Shown here: positions 33,165-41,856 of the stretch, one piece after another
How positions within the stretch are numbered: position 1 is the first letter of the stretch
Layout: every line of letters starts with the position of its first letter
Origin: Maricaulis sp947259345
GTDB lineage: Bacteria > Pseudomonadota > Alphaproteobacteria > Caulobacterales > Maricaulaceae
Direction: 5' to 3'
Length of the DNA: 64,000 nucleotides
NCBI GenBank assembly: GCA_965217205.1
Contig: OZ244254.1
Coordinates: 930,001-994,000 of the forward strand
Notes under the pieces: generated by a model
Databases searched by the model: none
Seen by the model: the letters and a program-made list of their open reading frames with translations, nothing else
What the model was told of the DNA's origin: nothing
Position numbers and translations under genes: made by a program

Positions 33165-33802
33165 GTCTCGGGCGTGTCCGGATTGTCGGTGGCGGCGTCA
33201 GCCTTGCCTTTCTTGCCGCCAATACGCGGCTCCTCGCCCTTCAGCAGGCGCTGGATATTGGCGCGGTGCAGCCAGTAGATCAGTGCGGTGAGAATACCGG
33301 CCATGACGGCGACATCCGGCCGTCCCCAGGCGAAGGCAGCGAAGGGCGCGGCGAGCGCCGCGGCCAGCGCCGCAAGCGAGGAAATCCGGAAGATGGCGGC
33401 CATGATCAGCCAGGTCCCGATCACGGTAAGGCCGACCGGCCAGAAGACGACCAGCATGGTGCCGACAAAGGTCGCGACACCCTTGCCACCCTTGAATCCG
33501 AGCCAGACCGGGAAGCAATGTCCGGCAAAGGCAAAACCGCCCGCGACCAGGCCTTCCGTCGTCCCGAAGGCGAGACCGAAAACAGCAGCTGCAATACCGG
33601 CCTTGCCGGCGTCGAGAATGAGGGTGAGAGCGGCGAGATCCTTGCGGCCGGTGCGCAGGACATTGGTGGCGCCGATATTGCCCGATCCGATGGCTCGAAT
33701 ATCGCCGAGCCCGGCCATGCGCGTCAGCACCAGTCCGAAGGGAATGGAACCGAAAAGATAGCCGCCGACGGCCGCGAGCGCGATCAGGACATGGGTCATC
33801 AT
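33161..33802 (-). CDS. plsY: Acyl-phosphate:glycerol-3-phosphate acyltransferase
   Basis: A 213-residue inner-membrane enzyme making lysophosphatidate. Signature segments: GSIPFGLVLTRMAG, RAIGSGNIGATNVLRTG, WLGFKGGKGVATF and HRANIQRLLKGEEPRIG. Five to six TM helices. C-terminal KKGKADAATDNPD is a polar tail. Located between the dihydroorotase-like gene (9 bases) and dprA (4-base overlap). Confidence 0.95.
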   Translation of the reverse strand: MMTHVLIALAAVGGYLFGSIPFGLVLTRMAGLGDIRAIGSGNIGATNVLRTGRKDLAALTLILDAGKAGIAAAVFGLAFGTTEGLVAGGFAFAGHCFPVWLGFKGGKGVATFVGTMLVVFWPVGLTVIGTWLIMAAIFRISSLAALAAALAAPFAAFAWGRPDVAVMAGILTALIYWLHRANIQRLLKGEEPRIGGKKGKADAATDNPDTPET

Positions 33803-33810
33803 GTTTGCAC

Positions 33811-35088
33811 CTAAGGGTTGTAGAGTGTGTCTCCGGCGACGATGGTTTGCAAGACCCGTCCCTGGAAGCGGCGCCCGGACCAGGCTGAATTGCCGCGCGC
33901 CGAGGCAAAGCCGTCGGGCTGACAGACCCAGGGCTTGTCGCCATCAATGAGGATGAGATCCGCCGGCGCACCGACCGCAACCCGCCCCTGGGGCAGGCCG
34001 AGCAGATCGGCGGGGCCGCTGGTCAGGACCCGCAGCGCGTCCAGCAGGCTCAGCTCGTCATCATGGACGAGGCCGAGCATGGCGCCGAGCAGGGTTTCCA
34101 GGCTGAGCGTGCCGGCGATCGCCAGGGCAAAGGGCTCGCCCTTGTCGTCAAAGGGCGTCGGGCGGTGATCGGAGATGACCGCGTCAATCTCGCCGGATGT
34201 GACGGCCTCGACCAAGGCCATCCGGTCGGCTTCGCTGCGCAGGGGCGGATCCATCCGGAAGGCGCTGTCCAGCCCGCCGGCATCGACCTCGTTGAGCGTG
34301 AGATGGGCAATGGCCACAGTGGCGGCAATCTCGAGATCACGGCCGCGCACATGACGCAGGGCGTCGAGGCCCGCCGCGGTCGACAGGCGATCAATCATCA
34401 ACTTGCCGCCCGAGAGTTCAGCCAGGGCCGCGTCGCGCTCGATGGCGATGCGTTCCGACACTGCCGGTTCTGAGGGAATACCGACCCGGGCCGACCAGTC
34501 GCTTTCCAGCGCCACCGCGTCGGCGGACAGGTCGCTATCGGCGGGGCGGCACGACAGCCAGACATCGAACTGGCTCGTATAGCTGAGGAGGCGGCGCATC
34601 AGGCGGGTGTCACGGATGGGTCGGTCGCCGCAGCCGGCATAGACCGCACCGCCGCGGACCATCAGGCCAATCTCGGCCATTTGTTCACCGGCCAGACCTT
34701 GCGTCGCGCCGCAGGCTGACAGCATGCGGACACCGCGCTGGGCCAGGCCGCGCGACATGCCGGCAAAACCGTCCGCCTTGTCCAGCGGGCTGCGGGCATT
34801 CGGCGCCAGGACGATGGTGCCGAAACCGCCACTCATCGCGGCGGCGCAGAGCGTATCGACGGTTTCCCCGTCTGGTGTGAGGGCAGGCTCCTTGGCGCAG
34901 CGCAAATCGATCAGGGCCGGTGCGAGAATGCAGCCCCTGGCGTCGATGATCTCATCGGCGGCGTCGAGGTCCAGCTCGGTTCCGATCTGGGCGATGATGC
35001 CACCCTCGATGAGGACCCCGCCGGGACCGTCCTGTCCCGAGGCCGGATCGACGAGACGGGCATTGATGATGGCGCGGGTCGTGCTCAT
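33811..35088 (-). CDS. Dihydroorotase-like pseudoenzyme paired with PyrB
   Basis: A 425-residue amidohydrolase-fold protein matching the PyrC/AllB class in length and layout but lacking essential metal ligands. Where active enzymes read LIDMHVHLREPG, residues 60-69 here read IDLRCAKEPA, so both histidines are replaced (Arg63 and Ala65); KLMIDRLSTAAGLD lacks the usual His of HLST, while the Asp region ISDHRPTPFDDKGEPFALAIAGTLSLETLL remains. This matches the noncatalytic PyrC' partners that form a complex with aspartate carbamoyltransferase in several bacteria. It overlaps pyrB by four bases. An active dihydroorotase must be encoded elsewhere. Confidence 0.85.
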   Translation of the reverse strand: MSTTRAIINARLVDPASGQDGPGGVLIEGGIIAQIGTELDLDAADEIIDARGCILAPALIDLRCAKEPALTPDGETVDTLCAAAMSGGFGTIVLAPNARSPLDKADGFAGMSRGLAQRGVRMLSACGATQGLAGEQMAEIGLMVRGGAVYAGCGDRPIRDTRLMRRLLSYTSQFDVWLSCRPADSDLSADAVALESDWSARVGIPSEPAVSERIAIERDAALAELSGGKLMIDRLSTAAGLDALRHVRGRDLEIAATVAIAHLTLNEVDAGGLDSAFRMDPPLRSEADRMALVEAVTSGEIDAVISDHRPTPFDDKGEPFALAIAGTLSLETLLGAMLGLVHDDELSLLDALRVLTSGPADLLGLPQGRVAVGAPADLILIDGDKPWVCQPDGFASARGNSAWSGRRFQGRVLQTIVAGDTLYNP

Positions 35089-36047
35089 GCCACGGCCTCC
35101 TTGCGGATATTGGCCCCGATCAGTTCGAGGATCGCCATGCGCACCGCCACGCCGCTCTCGACCTGGTCGAGAATGACACTCTTCTCAGGGTCATCAGCCA
35201 GCTTGGTGTGAATTTCGACACCGCGATTCATCGGTCCGGGATGCATGACCAGCACGTCCGGGGAGGCCGCTTCCAGCCGCTCATGGGTCAGGCCGAAGAG
35301 GTGAAAGAATTCGCGCTCGGATGGCACGAAACCACCGCTCATGCGTTCGCGTTGCTGGCGGAGGGCCATGACGGCGTCGCAGCCCGTCAGGGCCTCGTCG
35401 AGATCGTGGAAGACATCACAGCCCCATTGATCGACATCGGAGGGCAAAAGGGTGGGGGGGGCACACAGGCGGATCTCGGCACCGAGAATGTTCAGCAGGC
35501 CGATATTCGAGCGGGCGACGCGCGAATGCAGGATATCGCCGACAATCAGGATGCGCCGTCCGCCCACTTCGCCCCAACGCTGCGACAGGGTGAAACTGTC
35601 CAGCAGGGCCTGGGTCGGGTGTTCATGCATGCCATCGCCGGCATTGACGACGGAGAGACCGGTGCGCTCCGCAAGAAATTGCGGTGCGCCAGTCGCCGAA
35701 TGGCGCACGACCATGATGTCCGGCTTCATCGCGGCCAGGGTGCGCGCCGTATCGGACAGGCTCTCGCCCTTGGAAGCCGAGGAGTTTGCCATGGCGAAAT
35801 TGACCACATCGGCGCCCAGCCGCTTGCCGGCCATTTCGAATGAGCCCTGGGTCCGTGTCGAGGCCTCGAAGAAGAGGTTGAGCACGGTCAGCCCCCGCAG
35901 GACATCGCTGCGCTTGTCCGGCGTCCGGTTGGCCGCCAGATGGTGCGCGGCGCGCTCGAAAATGATCTGGATATCAACGGGGTTGAGGTCGGCCACCGAA
36001 ACAAGGTGGCGGTGGGGGAAGTCGTAGGAAAATTCCGCGCGGCTCAT
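35085..36047 (-). CDS. pyrB: Aspartate carbamoyltransferase catalytic subunit
   Basis: A 320-residue enzyme making N-carbamoyl-aspartate in pyrimidine synthesis. The carbamoyl-phosphate site reads FFEASTRTQGSFEMAGKRL and, later, HSATGAPQFLAER; HPTQALLDSFTL and RILIVGDILHSRVARSN are catalytic-core signatures. VMHPGPMNRGVEI is the aspartate-binding loop. The STRTQ in place of the common STRTR is usual in alphaproteobacterial class members. The partner dihydroorotase-like gene follows. Confidence 0.95.
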   Translation of the reverse strand: MSRAEFSYDFPHRHLVSVADLNPVDIQIIFERAAHHLAANRTPDKRSDVLRGLTVLNLFFEASTRTQGSFEMAGKRLGADVVNFAMANSSASKGESLSDTARTLAAMKPDIMVVRHSATGAPQFLAERTGLSVVNAGDGMHEHPTQALLDSFTLSQRWGEVGGRRILIVGDILHSRVARSNIGLLNILGAEIRLCAPPTLLPSDVDQWGCDVFHDLDEALTGCDAVMALRQQRERMSGGFVPSEREFFHLFGLTHERLEAASPDVLVMHPGPMNRGVEIHTKLADDPEKSVILDQVESGVAVRMAILELIGANIRKEAVA

Positions 36048-36252
36048 CCCGTCTCCTGGGTCGCCAAGGGCACACAGATAAAGTGTTCGGCGGTATAGGG
36101 GGTGTTGAGGGCGGGAGCAAGGGAGGGGGAAGGCAAGCGCGACGCCTGTTTGAAAACTGATGACCTGTCTCTTCGCCTCGATGCGGCGCAGCGCGGTCGT
36201 CGGGACTGATTAGCGCTTGACCTGCGCGCCGGGCTTGCGTCTCGTTTGTTCC

Positions 36253-37218
36253 ATGAAGACTCACACCTTGGCGCTCGGCGCCCTGATCCTTGGTGCAGCG
36301 CCTGTAGCAGCCCAGTCAGAGCTGGAAGCCGCGACTTGTCCCGTCGAGATCATCGTCCTTGGCGTCGGCCAGGATGGCGGCGCGCCGCAGCTGGGCAATA
36401 GCGCGGACCCAGCCTGGGAAGACCCGTCACTGCGTCGCCTGGCGACCTCCATCACGGTGCTCGATCGGGAGGCGGGCGCCCGCTATCTTTTCGAGGCGAC
36501 GCCCGATATCCGCGAGCAACTCTATCGGCTCGATCAGGCCATGCCGGTTGATACGCGCCCCGGGCTGGACGGCATCTTCCTCACCCATGGCCATATCGGC
36601 CATTATACCGGTCTGATGTTCTTGGGCCATGAGAGCATGGGCGCGCAGGATGTACCGGTCTACGCCATGCCTTCCATGTCGGCCTTCCTCTTTTCCAACG
36701 GGCCCTGGGACCAGCTGGTCCGCTACGACAATATCGAGCTGGAAGAGATCTGGGCCGGCCAGCCGGTCGAGCTGGGCGATGTCCGCGTGACCGCCTTCGA
36801 AGTGCCGCACCGGCAGGAATATACCGAGGTCGTCGGCTACCATATCGCCGGGCCGACCCGCTCGGCGATCTTCCTGCCCGATATCGACAGCTGGGAAGAG
36901 TGGGAAACATGGGACGATGGCGAGGCGATGCGGATCGAGGATCTCATCGCCACCGTCGATGTCGCCTATATCGACGCCACCTTCTACGCCAATGGCGAGA
37001 TCCCGGGGCGCGACATGTCCGGCTTCCCGCATCCCTTCATCACCCATTCCATGGAACGCTTCGCGGACCTGCCGGCCAGCGAGCGGGCCAAGGTCCGCTT
37101 CATCCATTTCAACCACACCAATCCAGTTCGCTATCCCGACGCGCCGGAGCGGGATGTGGTGATGGAGGCCGGGTTCAACCTGGCGGATGAGGGCGAGCGT
37201 TACTGTCTGGCGGATTGA
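36253..37218 (+). CDS. Secreted PqqB-like metallo-beta-lactamase-fold hydrolase
   Basis: A 321-residue protein with signal peptide (MKTHTLALGALILGAAPVAAQ). The mature enzyme begins VEIIVLGVGQDGGAPQLG, like PqqB. GIFLTHGHIGHYTGLM has an H-x-H-x-x-H metal motif, and FEVPHRQEYTEVVGYHI, FLPDIDSWEEWETW and FIHFNHTNP supply further ligands in PqqB-like order, with Asp in place of some His. PqqB proteins are usually cytoplasmic; the signal peptide here indicates a different role. No other pqq genes are near, so a PQQ function is unlikely. Substrate unknown. Confidence 0.75.
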   Translation: MKTHTLALGALILGAAPVAAQSELEAATCPVEIIVLGVGQDGGAPQLGNSADPAWEDPSLRRLATSITVLDREAGARYLFEATPDIREQLYRLDQAMPVDTRPGLDGIFLTHGHIGHYTGLMFLGHESMGAQDVPVYAMPSMSAFLFSNGPWDQLVRYDNIELEEIWAGQPVELGDVRVTAFEVPHRQEYTEVVGYHIAGPTRSAIFLPDIDSWEEWETWDDGEAMRIEDLIATVDVAYIDATFYANGEIPGRDMSGFPHPFITHSMERFADLPASERAKVRFIHFNHTNPVRYPDAPERDVVMEAGFNLADEGERYCLAD

Positions 37219-37844
37219 ACCGGGGCTGGCATCAGGCCGATGCGGATGAAGCCAAGACCGACGATCGCATGGCCAATCGCTTCGGCGTAGGGGAAAGCGC
37301 CGTTGAGGCCCAGGATGAAGGCCCAGCCGGCCAGGATGGCGAGGCCCGCAAGGCGTGGCAGCCAGCCGGTGATCAAGGCCAGCCCGGCGATCAGGGCCAT
37401 GCCGAGCAGGAACAGGCCCGGCCCGGCCGTGGCGAAGATCAGCTGCAGGCCATCCGCGCCCAGCATGGCGGCCCGCGCGGTTTGCGCGGCATCGGCGGGC
37501 AGACCGCTCGCCAGCGCGCCATAGACCAGATCAAGCGCGAAATTGCCGCACAGAAGGGCGGCGCCCAGTACCAGTGGGAGGCTGATCAGCGCGGCGGTCA
37601 CCGGGCGCGTCGGTTCGATGAGGCGTCCAATACCCTGTGCGGCGAGCAGGTAGAGCAGGGCCGCCACTAGCAGGATGAGATGACCGTTCAGCCAGGCCTC
37701 AGGCTCGGCGGCCAATGAGGCAAGAAAGCTGCCCGGACCGGAAAGCCCGGCGAGGGCTGTCATTTGCGGCTGCATGACAATGAGTGCGACAGCGAAGCAC
37801 GGGCCTGCTGTCAGCAAGGCGAGGCGGTGGGCAGAAACAGGCAT
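37200..37844 (-). CDS. Hypothetical polytopic membrane protein
   Basis: A 214-residue protein with six or seven TM helices (about 8-24, 53-70, 83-103, 140-160, 163-180, 185-203) and short loops. Contains a KxxN-type segment of no known significance and no catalytic residues. Its 3' end overlaps the 3' end of the PqqB-like gene by 19 bases. The layout resembles small DUF4386-type proteins, but I do not assign a family. Confidence 0.6.
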   Translation of the reverse strand: MPVSAHRLALLTAGPCFAVALIVMQPQMTALAGLSGPGSFLASLAAEPEAWLNGHLILLVAALLYLLAAQGIGRLIEPTRPVTAALISLPLVLGAALLCGNFALDLVYGALASGLPADAAQTARAAMLGADGLQLIFATAGPGLFLLGMALIAGLALITGWLPRLAGLAILAGWAFILGLNGAFPYAEAIGHAIVGLGFIRIGLMPAPVQSARQ

Positions 37845-38075
37845 GGCGAACGGGCTCCCTCGGTTGTTCGTACCGCTTGGGATGCCGGAAGCGGGGCGTT
37901 TGGATGCAGGCGGGGCTGGACCTGGCTGGTGAGACAGAAGTCCTCACTCAGGATCAGTCGAGTACCATCAGCGCTGCGCCAGGATATAAGGGCTGTCTCG
38001 AAATCCGACTGAGGCTTGGTCACGGCGAGACAATAATGGGCGGGTGTGTGCCGCCGCGCGGTCCATACGGCTCCA

Positions 38076-38990
38076 CTATCCCAGCAACCACAGCCAGAAC
38101 GGAATGGTCACGAAGCAGAAAAGCGCGCTCGCCGTGATGTCGCCGGCGGAATAGGGCGCGTCGCCGCCCATCTGCTTGGCCAGGACATAGGCCGAGGCGG
38201 CGCCCGGCGAGGCACCGGTCAGGAGGAGGATCGTCAAGGGCACGCCCTCAATGCCGAGCAGGCGGCCGATCCCGTAGAAGACCAGTGGCCCGATCATCAG
38301 CTTGATGAAGACGGATAGGCCCAAAAGCCGCGGGCGGGCCTTCATGGCGGTGAAGTTGAGACCGGCGCCCACAGCCAGCAGGATCAGCGGCAGGGCGGCC
38401 TGGCCGATCAGGTCGACCGTGTCGGTCAGCATGCCGGGCAGGGGGATGCCGCCGAGATTGACGATACCGCCCGCCGCCGAGCCGAGGATGAGCGGATTGG
38501 TCAGGATGCGATAGATGATGGAGCGCCAGTTCGGCGCTGCGCCGTCTCCCCAGATGGACAGGGCCGCCACGCATTCCATGTTCACCAGCGGGATGGAGGC
38601 AACCATGATCAGCGCCACCAGGATTTCGCCTTCCTCGCCAAACAGGGCAATGCCCAGGGCGAGGATCAAAAGGCCATTCCAGCGACAGGTCGCCTGGAAG
38701 AGGCTGGTATAGGTCGGGTCCGGTATCTTCAGCAGTGGCTTGATCGCCAGGGTGATCGCCGCCATGCCGAGAAAGCCCAGCATCGCCGCACCCATGAAGG
38801 AGCCCAGCTGGATGTCCGACAGGTCGGCATGGCTGATCGACGAGAACAGAAGGGCCGGCGACAGGCCGAGATAGGCGAGGCGCGAGATCGGGCCCCAGCT
38901 GTCGTCCGGCAGGAGGTTGGAACGGCGCAACAACCAGCCGACAAAGATCACGCCGAAGACCGGCACCAGGGCGGAAATGATCGGGTTCAT
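38076..38990 (-). CDS. AEC (auxin efflux carrier) family transporter
   Basis: A 304-residue ten-helix permease. It starts IISALVPVFGVIFVGWLLRRS, as in the AEC/BART family, with LFSSISHADLSD, TNPLILGSAAGG in the middle and LLLTGASPGAASAYVLAKQMGGDA near the end, the conserved NPxxxG and GASPxAAxxxVLA-type crossover regions. Substrates of bacterial members include malate or malonate and are not predictable here. It overlaps ruvX by four bases, an unusual pairing. Confidence 0.88.
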   Translation of the reverse strand: MNPIISALVPVFGVIFVGWLLRRSNLLPDDSWGPISRLAYLGLSPALLFSSISHADLSDIQLGSFMGAAMLGFLGMAAITLAIKPLLKIPDPTYTSLFQATCRWNGLLILALGIALFGEEGEILVALIMVASIPLVNMECVAALSIWGDGAAPNWRSIIYRILTNPLILGSAAGGIVNLGGIPLPGMLTDTVDLIGQAALPLILLAVGAGLNFTAMKARPRLLGLSVFIKLMIGPLVFYGIGRLLGIEGVPLTILLLTGASPGAASAYVLAKQMGGDAPYSAGDITASALFCFVTIPFWLWLLG

Positions 38991-39442
38991 GGGCGCAGCA
39001 TCTCCAGGCGGTCGAGGGCGCTTTGCAATATGTTGGCGGCGGCGTGGGCGTCGATGATGTCCTTTCGCTTGTCCCGTCGCACGCCGACAGAGATCAGCTT
39101 TTCCTCGGCCTCGAAGGTCGAGAGGCGTTCGTCCTGGAAGACGATGGGCAAATCGCGCAGGCGCATCAGATTGCGGGCCATGGCGCGGGCCGACTGGACG
39201 CGGGGGCCTTCGGAGCCATCCATGTTGACGGGCAGCCCCATCACGATGGCACTGGCCTGGCGTTCATCCAGCAGGGCAAAGATGCGTTCCGCGTCGACCG
39301 TAAACTTGGTCCGCTTGATGGTTTCCACCGGCGTGGAGAGACCGCGCGACGCACCGCAGGCCGCCACCCCGATGGTCTTTGTTCCCGGATCAAGGGCGAT
39401 CAACGGGCCATCAGGCAGGTCTTCCAGGGTCACAATCGGCAT
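38987..39442 (-). CDS. ruvX: RuvX/YqgF-type Holliday junction resolvase-like protein
   Basis: A 151-residue RNase H-fold protein. ALDPGTKTIGVAACG holds the first Asp, IVMGLPVNMDGSEGPR the central glycine loop, IVFQDERLSTFEAE the second acidic site and DIIDAHAAANILQ the third Asp. In enterobacteria the family is needed for 16S rRNA 5' processing; nuclease action on Holliday junctions is also attributed to it. Divergent from gatC by 100 bases. Confidence 0.92.
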   Translation of the reverse strand: MPIVTLEDLPDGPLIALDPGTKTIGVAACGASRGLSTPVETIKRTKFTVDAERIFALLDERQASAIVMGLPVNMDGSEGPRVQSARAMARNLMRLRDLPIVFQDERLSTFEAEEKLISVGVRRDKRKDIIDAHAAANILQSALDRLEMLRP

Positions 39443-39543
39443 GATGGCGGGATGCGCTCTACACGCGCGACCGTCAAGCTTTCTTGCACCTGCGAAAGGC
39501 GATTGCTACTCAAGCGGCTTCGACTATCCGGAGTGATTTCCCC

Positions 39544-39831
39544 ATGTCCGTCACCGCTGATGATGTGCGCCGCATTGCGCGCCTCGCCCGCATCGCCGAA
39601 CCGACCGATCGTATCGACACGCTGGTCGGCGAGCTCAATGGCATTTTGAACTGGATCGAACAGCTCAATGAAGTGGATGTGGAGGGCGTTGAAGCGATGA
39701 CCACGCCCGTGAAATTCCCGCTGCCGCAGCGCGAAGACGCAGTCACCGACGGCAATTGCCGCGACAAGGTCCTGGCGAATGCCCCGAAGTCCGATGAAGG
39801 CTTCTTCGTCGTGCCCAAGTCGGTGGAGTAG
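39544..39831 (+). CDS. gatC: Asp-tRNA(Asn)/Glu-tRNA(Gln) amidotransferase subunit C
   Basis: A 95-residue subunit of GatCAB, which converts Glu-tRNA(Gln) and Asp-tRNA(Asn) to the amides. ADDVRRIARLARI, ELNGILNWIEQLNEVDVEGVEAM, and the C-terminal ANAPKSDEGFFVVPKSVE are diagnostic. ATG at 39544 chosen over a distal upstream ATG. It is 3 bases before gatA. Four to five bases before the start is GGAG-type sequence CCGGAGTG. Confidence 0.95.
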   Translation: MSVTADDVRRIARLARIAEPTDRIDTLVGELNGILNWIEQLNEVDVEGVEAMTTPVKFPLPQREDAVTDGNCRDKVLANAPKSDEGFFVVPKSVE

Positions 39832-39834
39832 GTC

Positions 39835-41310
39835 ATGAGCGAGCTTTTCAAACTCACCCTGTCCGACATCACCGCCAAGCTGAAGGCGCGTGAGGTCTCG
39901 GCTGTCGAACTGGCGACGGAAGGCCTGGCCCTGTGCGAAGCGGCGCAGCCCAAGCTGAATGCCTTCACGGCTTTCGATGCTGACAAGACGCTGGCCATGG
40001 CGAAGGCCTCGGATGAGAAACTCGCACGCGGCGAGGGCGGTCTCATCGAGGGCGCACCGCTGGCGATCAAGGATTTGTTCGCGGTTGAAGGCGTGCCGAC
40101 AGCGGCCTCCTCGAACATTCTCAAGGGCTTCAAGCCGACTTACGAAAGCTCTGTCACGGCCAAGCTCTGGGAAAATGGCGGCGTCTTCCTGTGCAAGACC
40201 TCGATGGACGAGTTTGCCATGGGCTCGTCGAACGAGACCTCGAACACCGGCCCGGTCAATAATCCCTGGAAGGGCCCGAACGGCGAGATGCTGACACCGG
40301 GCGGCTCCTCGGGTGGGTCTGCGGCCGCTGTGGCGGCTGATCTGTGCTTTGGCTCGACGGGCACCGATACCGGCGGATCGATCCGCCAGCCGGCCTCTTT
40401 TACGGGCACGGTCGGGGTGAAAGCCACCTATGGCCGCACCTCGCGCTGGGGCACGGTGGCCTTTGCCTCTTCGCTTGATCATCCGGGTCCTTTCGCCAAG
40501 ACGGTGAAGGACTCGGCGCTAATGCTGCAGGCCATGTCCGGTCATGATCCCAAGGACTCGACCTCCTTGCCCAATGACGTGCCGGACTTTGTCGCCGCCG
40601 TGGGTGGGTCGGTGAAAGGTTTGCGCATCGGCGTGCCCAAGGAATACCGGGTGGATGGCATGCCGGGCGAGATCGACGAGGTCTGGCAAAAGGGCATTGA
40701 CTGGCTCAAGGCGGCGGGCTGCGAGATCGTCGACATCTCCCTGCCGCACACCAAATACGCCTTGCCGGCCTATTACATCGTCGCGCCGGCCGAGGCTTCG
40801 TCCAACCTGGCTCGCTATGACGGTATGCGCTACGGCAATCGCGTCGAGGGGACAAACCTCAATGCGACCTATGAAAACACGCGTGGCGCCGGTTTCGGCC
40901 ATGAGGTCCAGCGCCGGATCATGATCGGCACCTATGTGCTCTCGGCCGGCTATTACGACGCCTACTACCTGCGCGCCCAGAAAGTGCGCACGCGCATCCT
41001 GCAGGATTTCCACGAGGCTTTTGAAAAGGTCGATGCCGTGCTGACCCCGTCGGCGCCATCGGCGGCGTTCGAGCTGGGTTCCAAGTCGGACGATCCGATC
41101 GCCATGTATCTCAATGACGTCTTCACCGTCACCGCCAACCTGGCCGGCCTGCCGGCCATGTCGGTCCCGGCCGGTGTCGACAAGGACGGCTTGCCGCTGG
41201 GGCTGCAGATCATCACCCCGGCGCTGGACGAGGAAACCATGTTCAAGGTCGGCGCCGCCATTGAGGATTCGGCCGGCTTCGTCGCCAAGCCGGAGAATTG
41301 GTGGGCCTGA
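39835..41310 (+). CDS. gatA: Asp-tRNA(Asn)/Glu-tRNA(Gln) amidotransferase subunit A
   Basis: A 491-residue amidase-signature enzyme, the glutaminase of GatCAB. The Ser-cisSer-Lys triad is visible: GAPLAIKDLF (Lys near residue 79), GGSSGGSAAAVAADLC and GTDTGGSIRQPASFTGTVGVK. The C-terminal domain contains NLAGLPAMSVPAG and LGLQIITPALDE. Translated from ATG just after gatC. Confidence 0.97.
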   Translation: MSELFKLTLSDITAKLKAREVSAVELATEGLALCEAAQPKLNAFTAFDADKTLAMAKASDEKLARGEGGLIEGAPLAIKDLFAVEGVPTAASSNILKGFKPTYESSVTAKLWENGGVFLCKTSMDEFAMGSSNETSNTGPVNNPWKGPNGEMLTPGGSSGGSAAAVAADLCFGSTGTDTGGSIRQPASFTGTVGVKATYGRTSRWGTVAFASSLDHPGPFAKTVKDSALMLQAMSGHDPKDSTSLPNDVPDFVAAVGGSVKGLRIGVPKEYRVDGMPGEIDEVWQKGIDWLKAAGCEIVDISLPHTKYALPAYYIVAPAEASSNLARYDGMRYGNRVEGTNLNATYENTRGAGFGHEVQRRIMIGTYVLSAGYYDAYYLRAQKVRTRILQDFHEAFEKVDAVLTPSAPSAAFELGSKSDDPIAMYLNDVFTVTANLAGLPAMSVPAGVDKDGLPLGLQIITPALDEETMFKVGAAIEDSAGFVAKPENWWA

Positions 41311-41591
41311 TGAGCACCCCGGACACCCAGCCTGACGGGCCCAAGCCCGGCGCGCCCAAAAGGCCGGATCGCGGCTTCATGATCATGATGGCCGTGCTCG
41401 GTCTCGCCTTCGGCCTGCCGACGGTTTATTCCGGCGGTGTGATGGTGGGGCAGGCTTTCGGATCGGGTGAGTTTCCGGCCATCGGTTTTGTCGTCCAGCT
41501 GGCCCTGGGGCTGATGCTGGCCGGCTTCGGTCTGGCAGCGATGATCGCAGTGGTGAAGAGTTTTGTGGGCACGTCGAATGGCAAAGACTGA
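41310..41591 (+). CDS. Small two-TM membrane protein in the gat operon
   Basis: A 93-residue protein beginning MSTPDTQPDGPKPGAPKRPDRG, a proline-rich tail, then two hydrophobic helices (about 24-44 and 53-78). Its ATG overlaps the gatA stop (TGATG), which implies translational coupling. No family recognised; it may be lineage-specific. See the finding on the gat operon. Confidence 0.62.
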   Translation: MSTPDTQPDGPKPGAPKRPDRGFMIMMAVLGLAFGLPTVYSGGVMVGQAFGSGEFPAIGFVVQLALGLMLAGFGLAAMIAVVKSFVGTSNGKD

Positions 41592-41856
41592 GCCTGCGCA
41601 CCCCGCCATGAAGCTGGCGCGCCCGAGTTTTCTGCTCGGTGCGCTCTTCGTGCTGGCCGCGGTCGTGGTGTTTCGCGGCATTGTCGAACTTGAGCCGCGC
41701 AATCTCTGGACCGTGCTCTTCGTGGTGCCCGGGATTGGTTTTTTGTTTTTCGGCCTGACCGTCGCCATGGCGGGACGGGTCCTGGTTGCGGCGATGAACA
41801 CGCCGGAAGACGAGCGTCCCGGTTGGGATGACGACGAGGAAGATCGAGATGAGTGA
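41578..41856 (+). CDS. Small two-TM membrane protein in the gat operon
   Basis: A 92-residue protein. MAKTEPAHPAMKLARPSF starts it, with helices near 16-33 and 41-64 and an acidic C-terminus (PEDERPGWDDDEEDRDE). Its start overlaps the preceding gene by 14 bases; its end overlaps the gatB start by eight bases, so the four genes are coupled. Function unknown. Confidence 0.6.
   Translation: MAKTEPAHPAMKLARPSFLLGALFVLAAVVVFRGIVELEPRNLWTVLFVVPGIGFLFFGLTVAMAGRVLVAAMNTPEDERPGWDDDEEDRDE

Noticed and set aside
37845..38075. Short open frames in the intergenic region between two membrane-protein genes
   Set aside because: No ribosome site, no motif, no hydrophobic or signal character.
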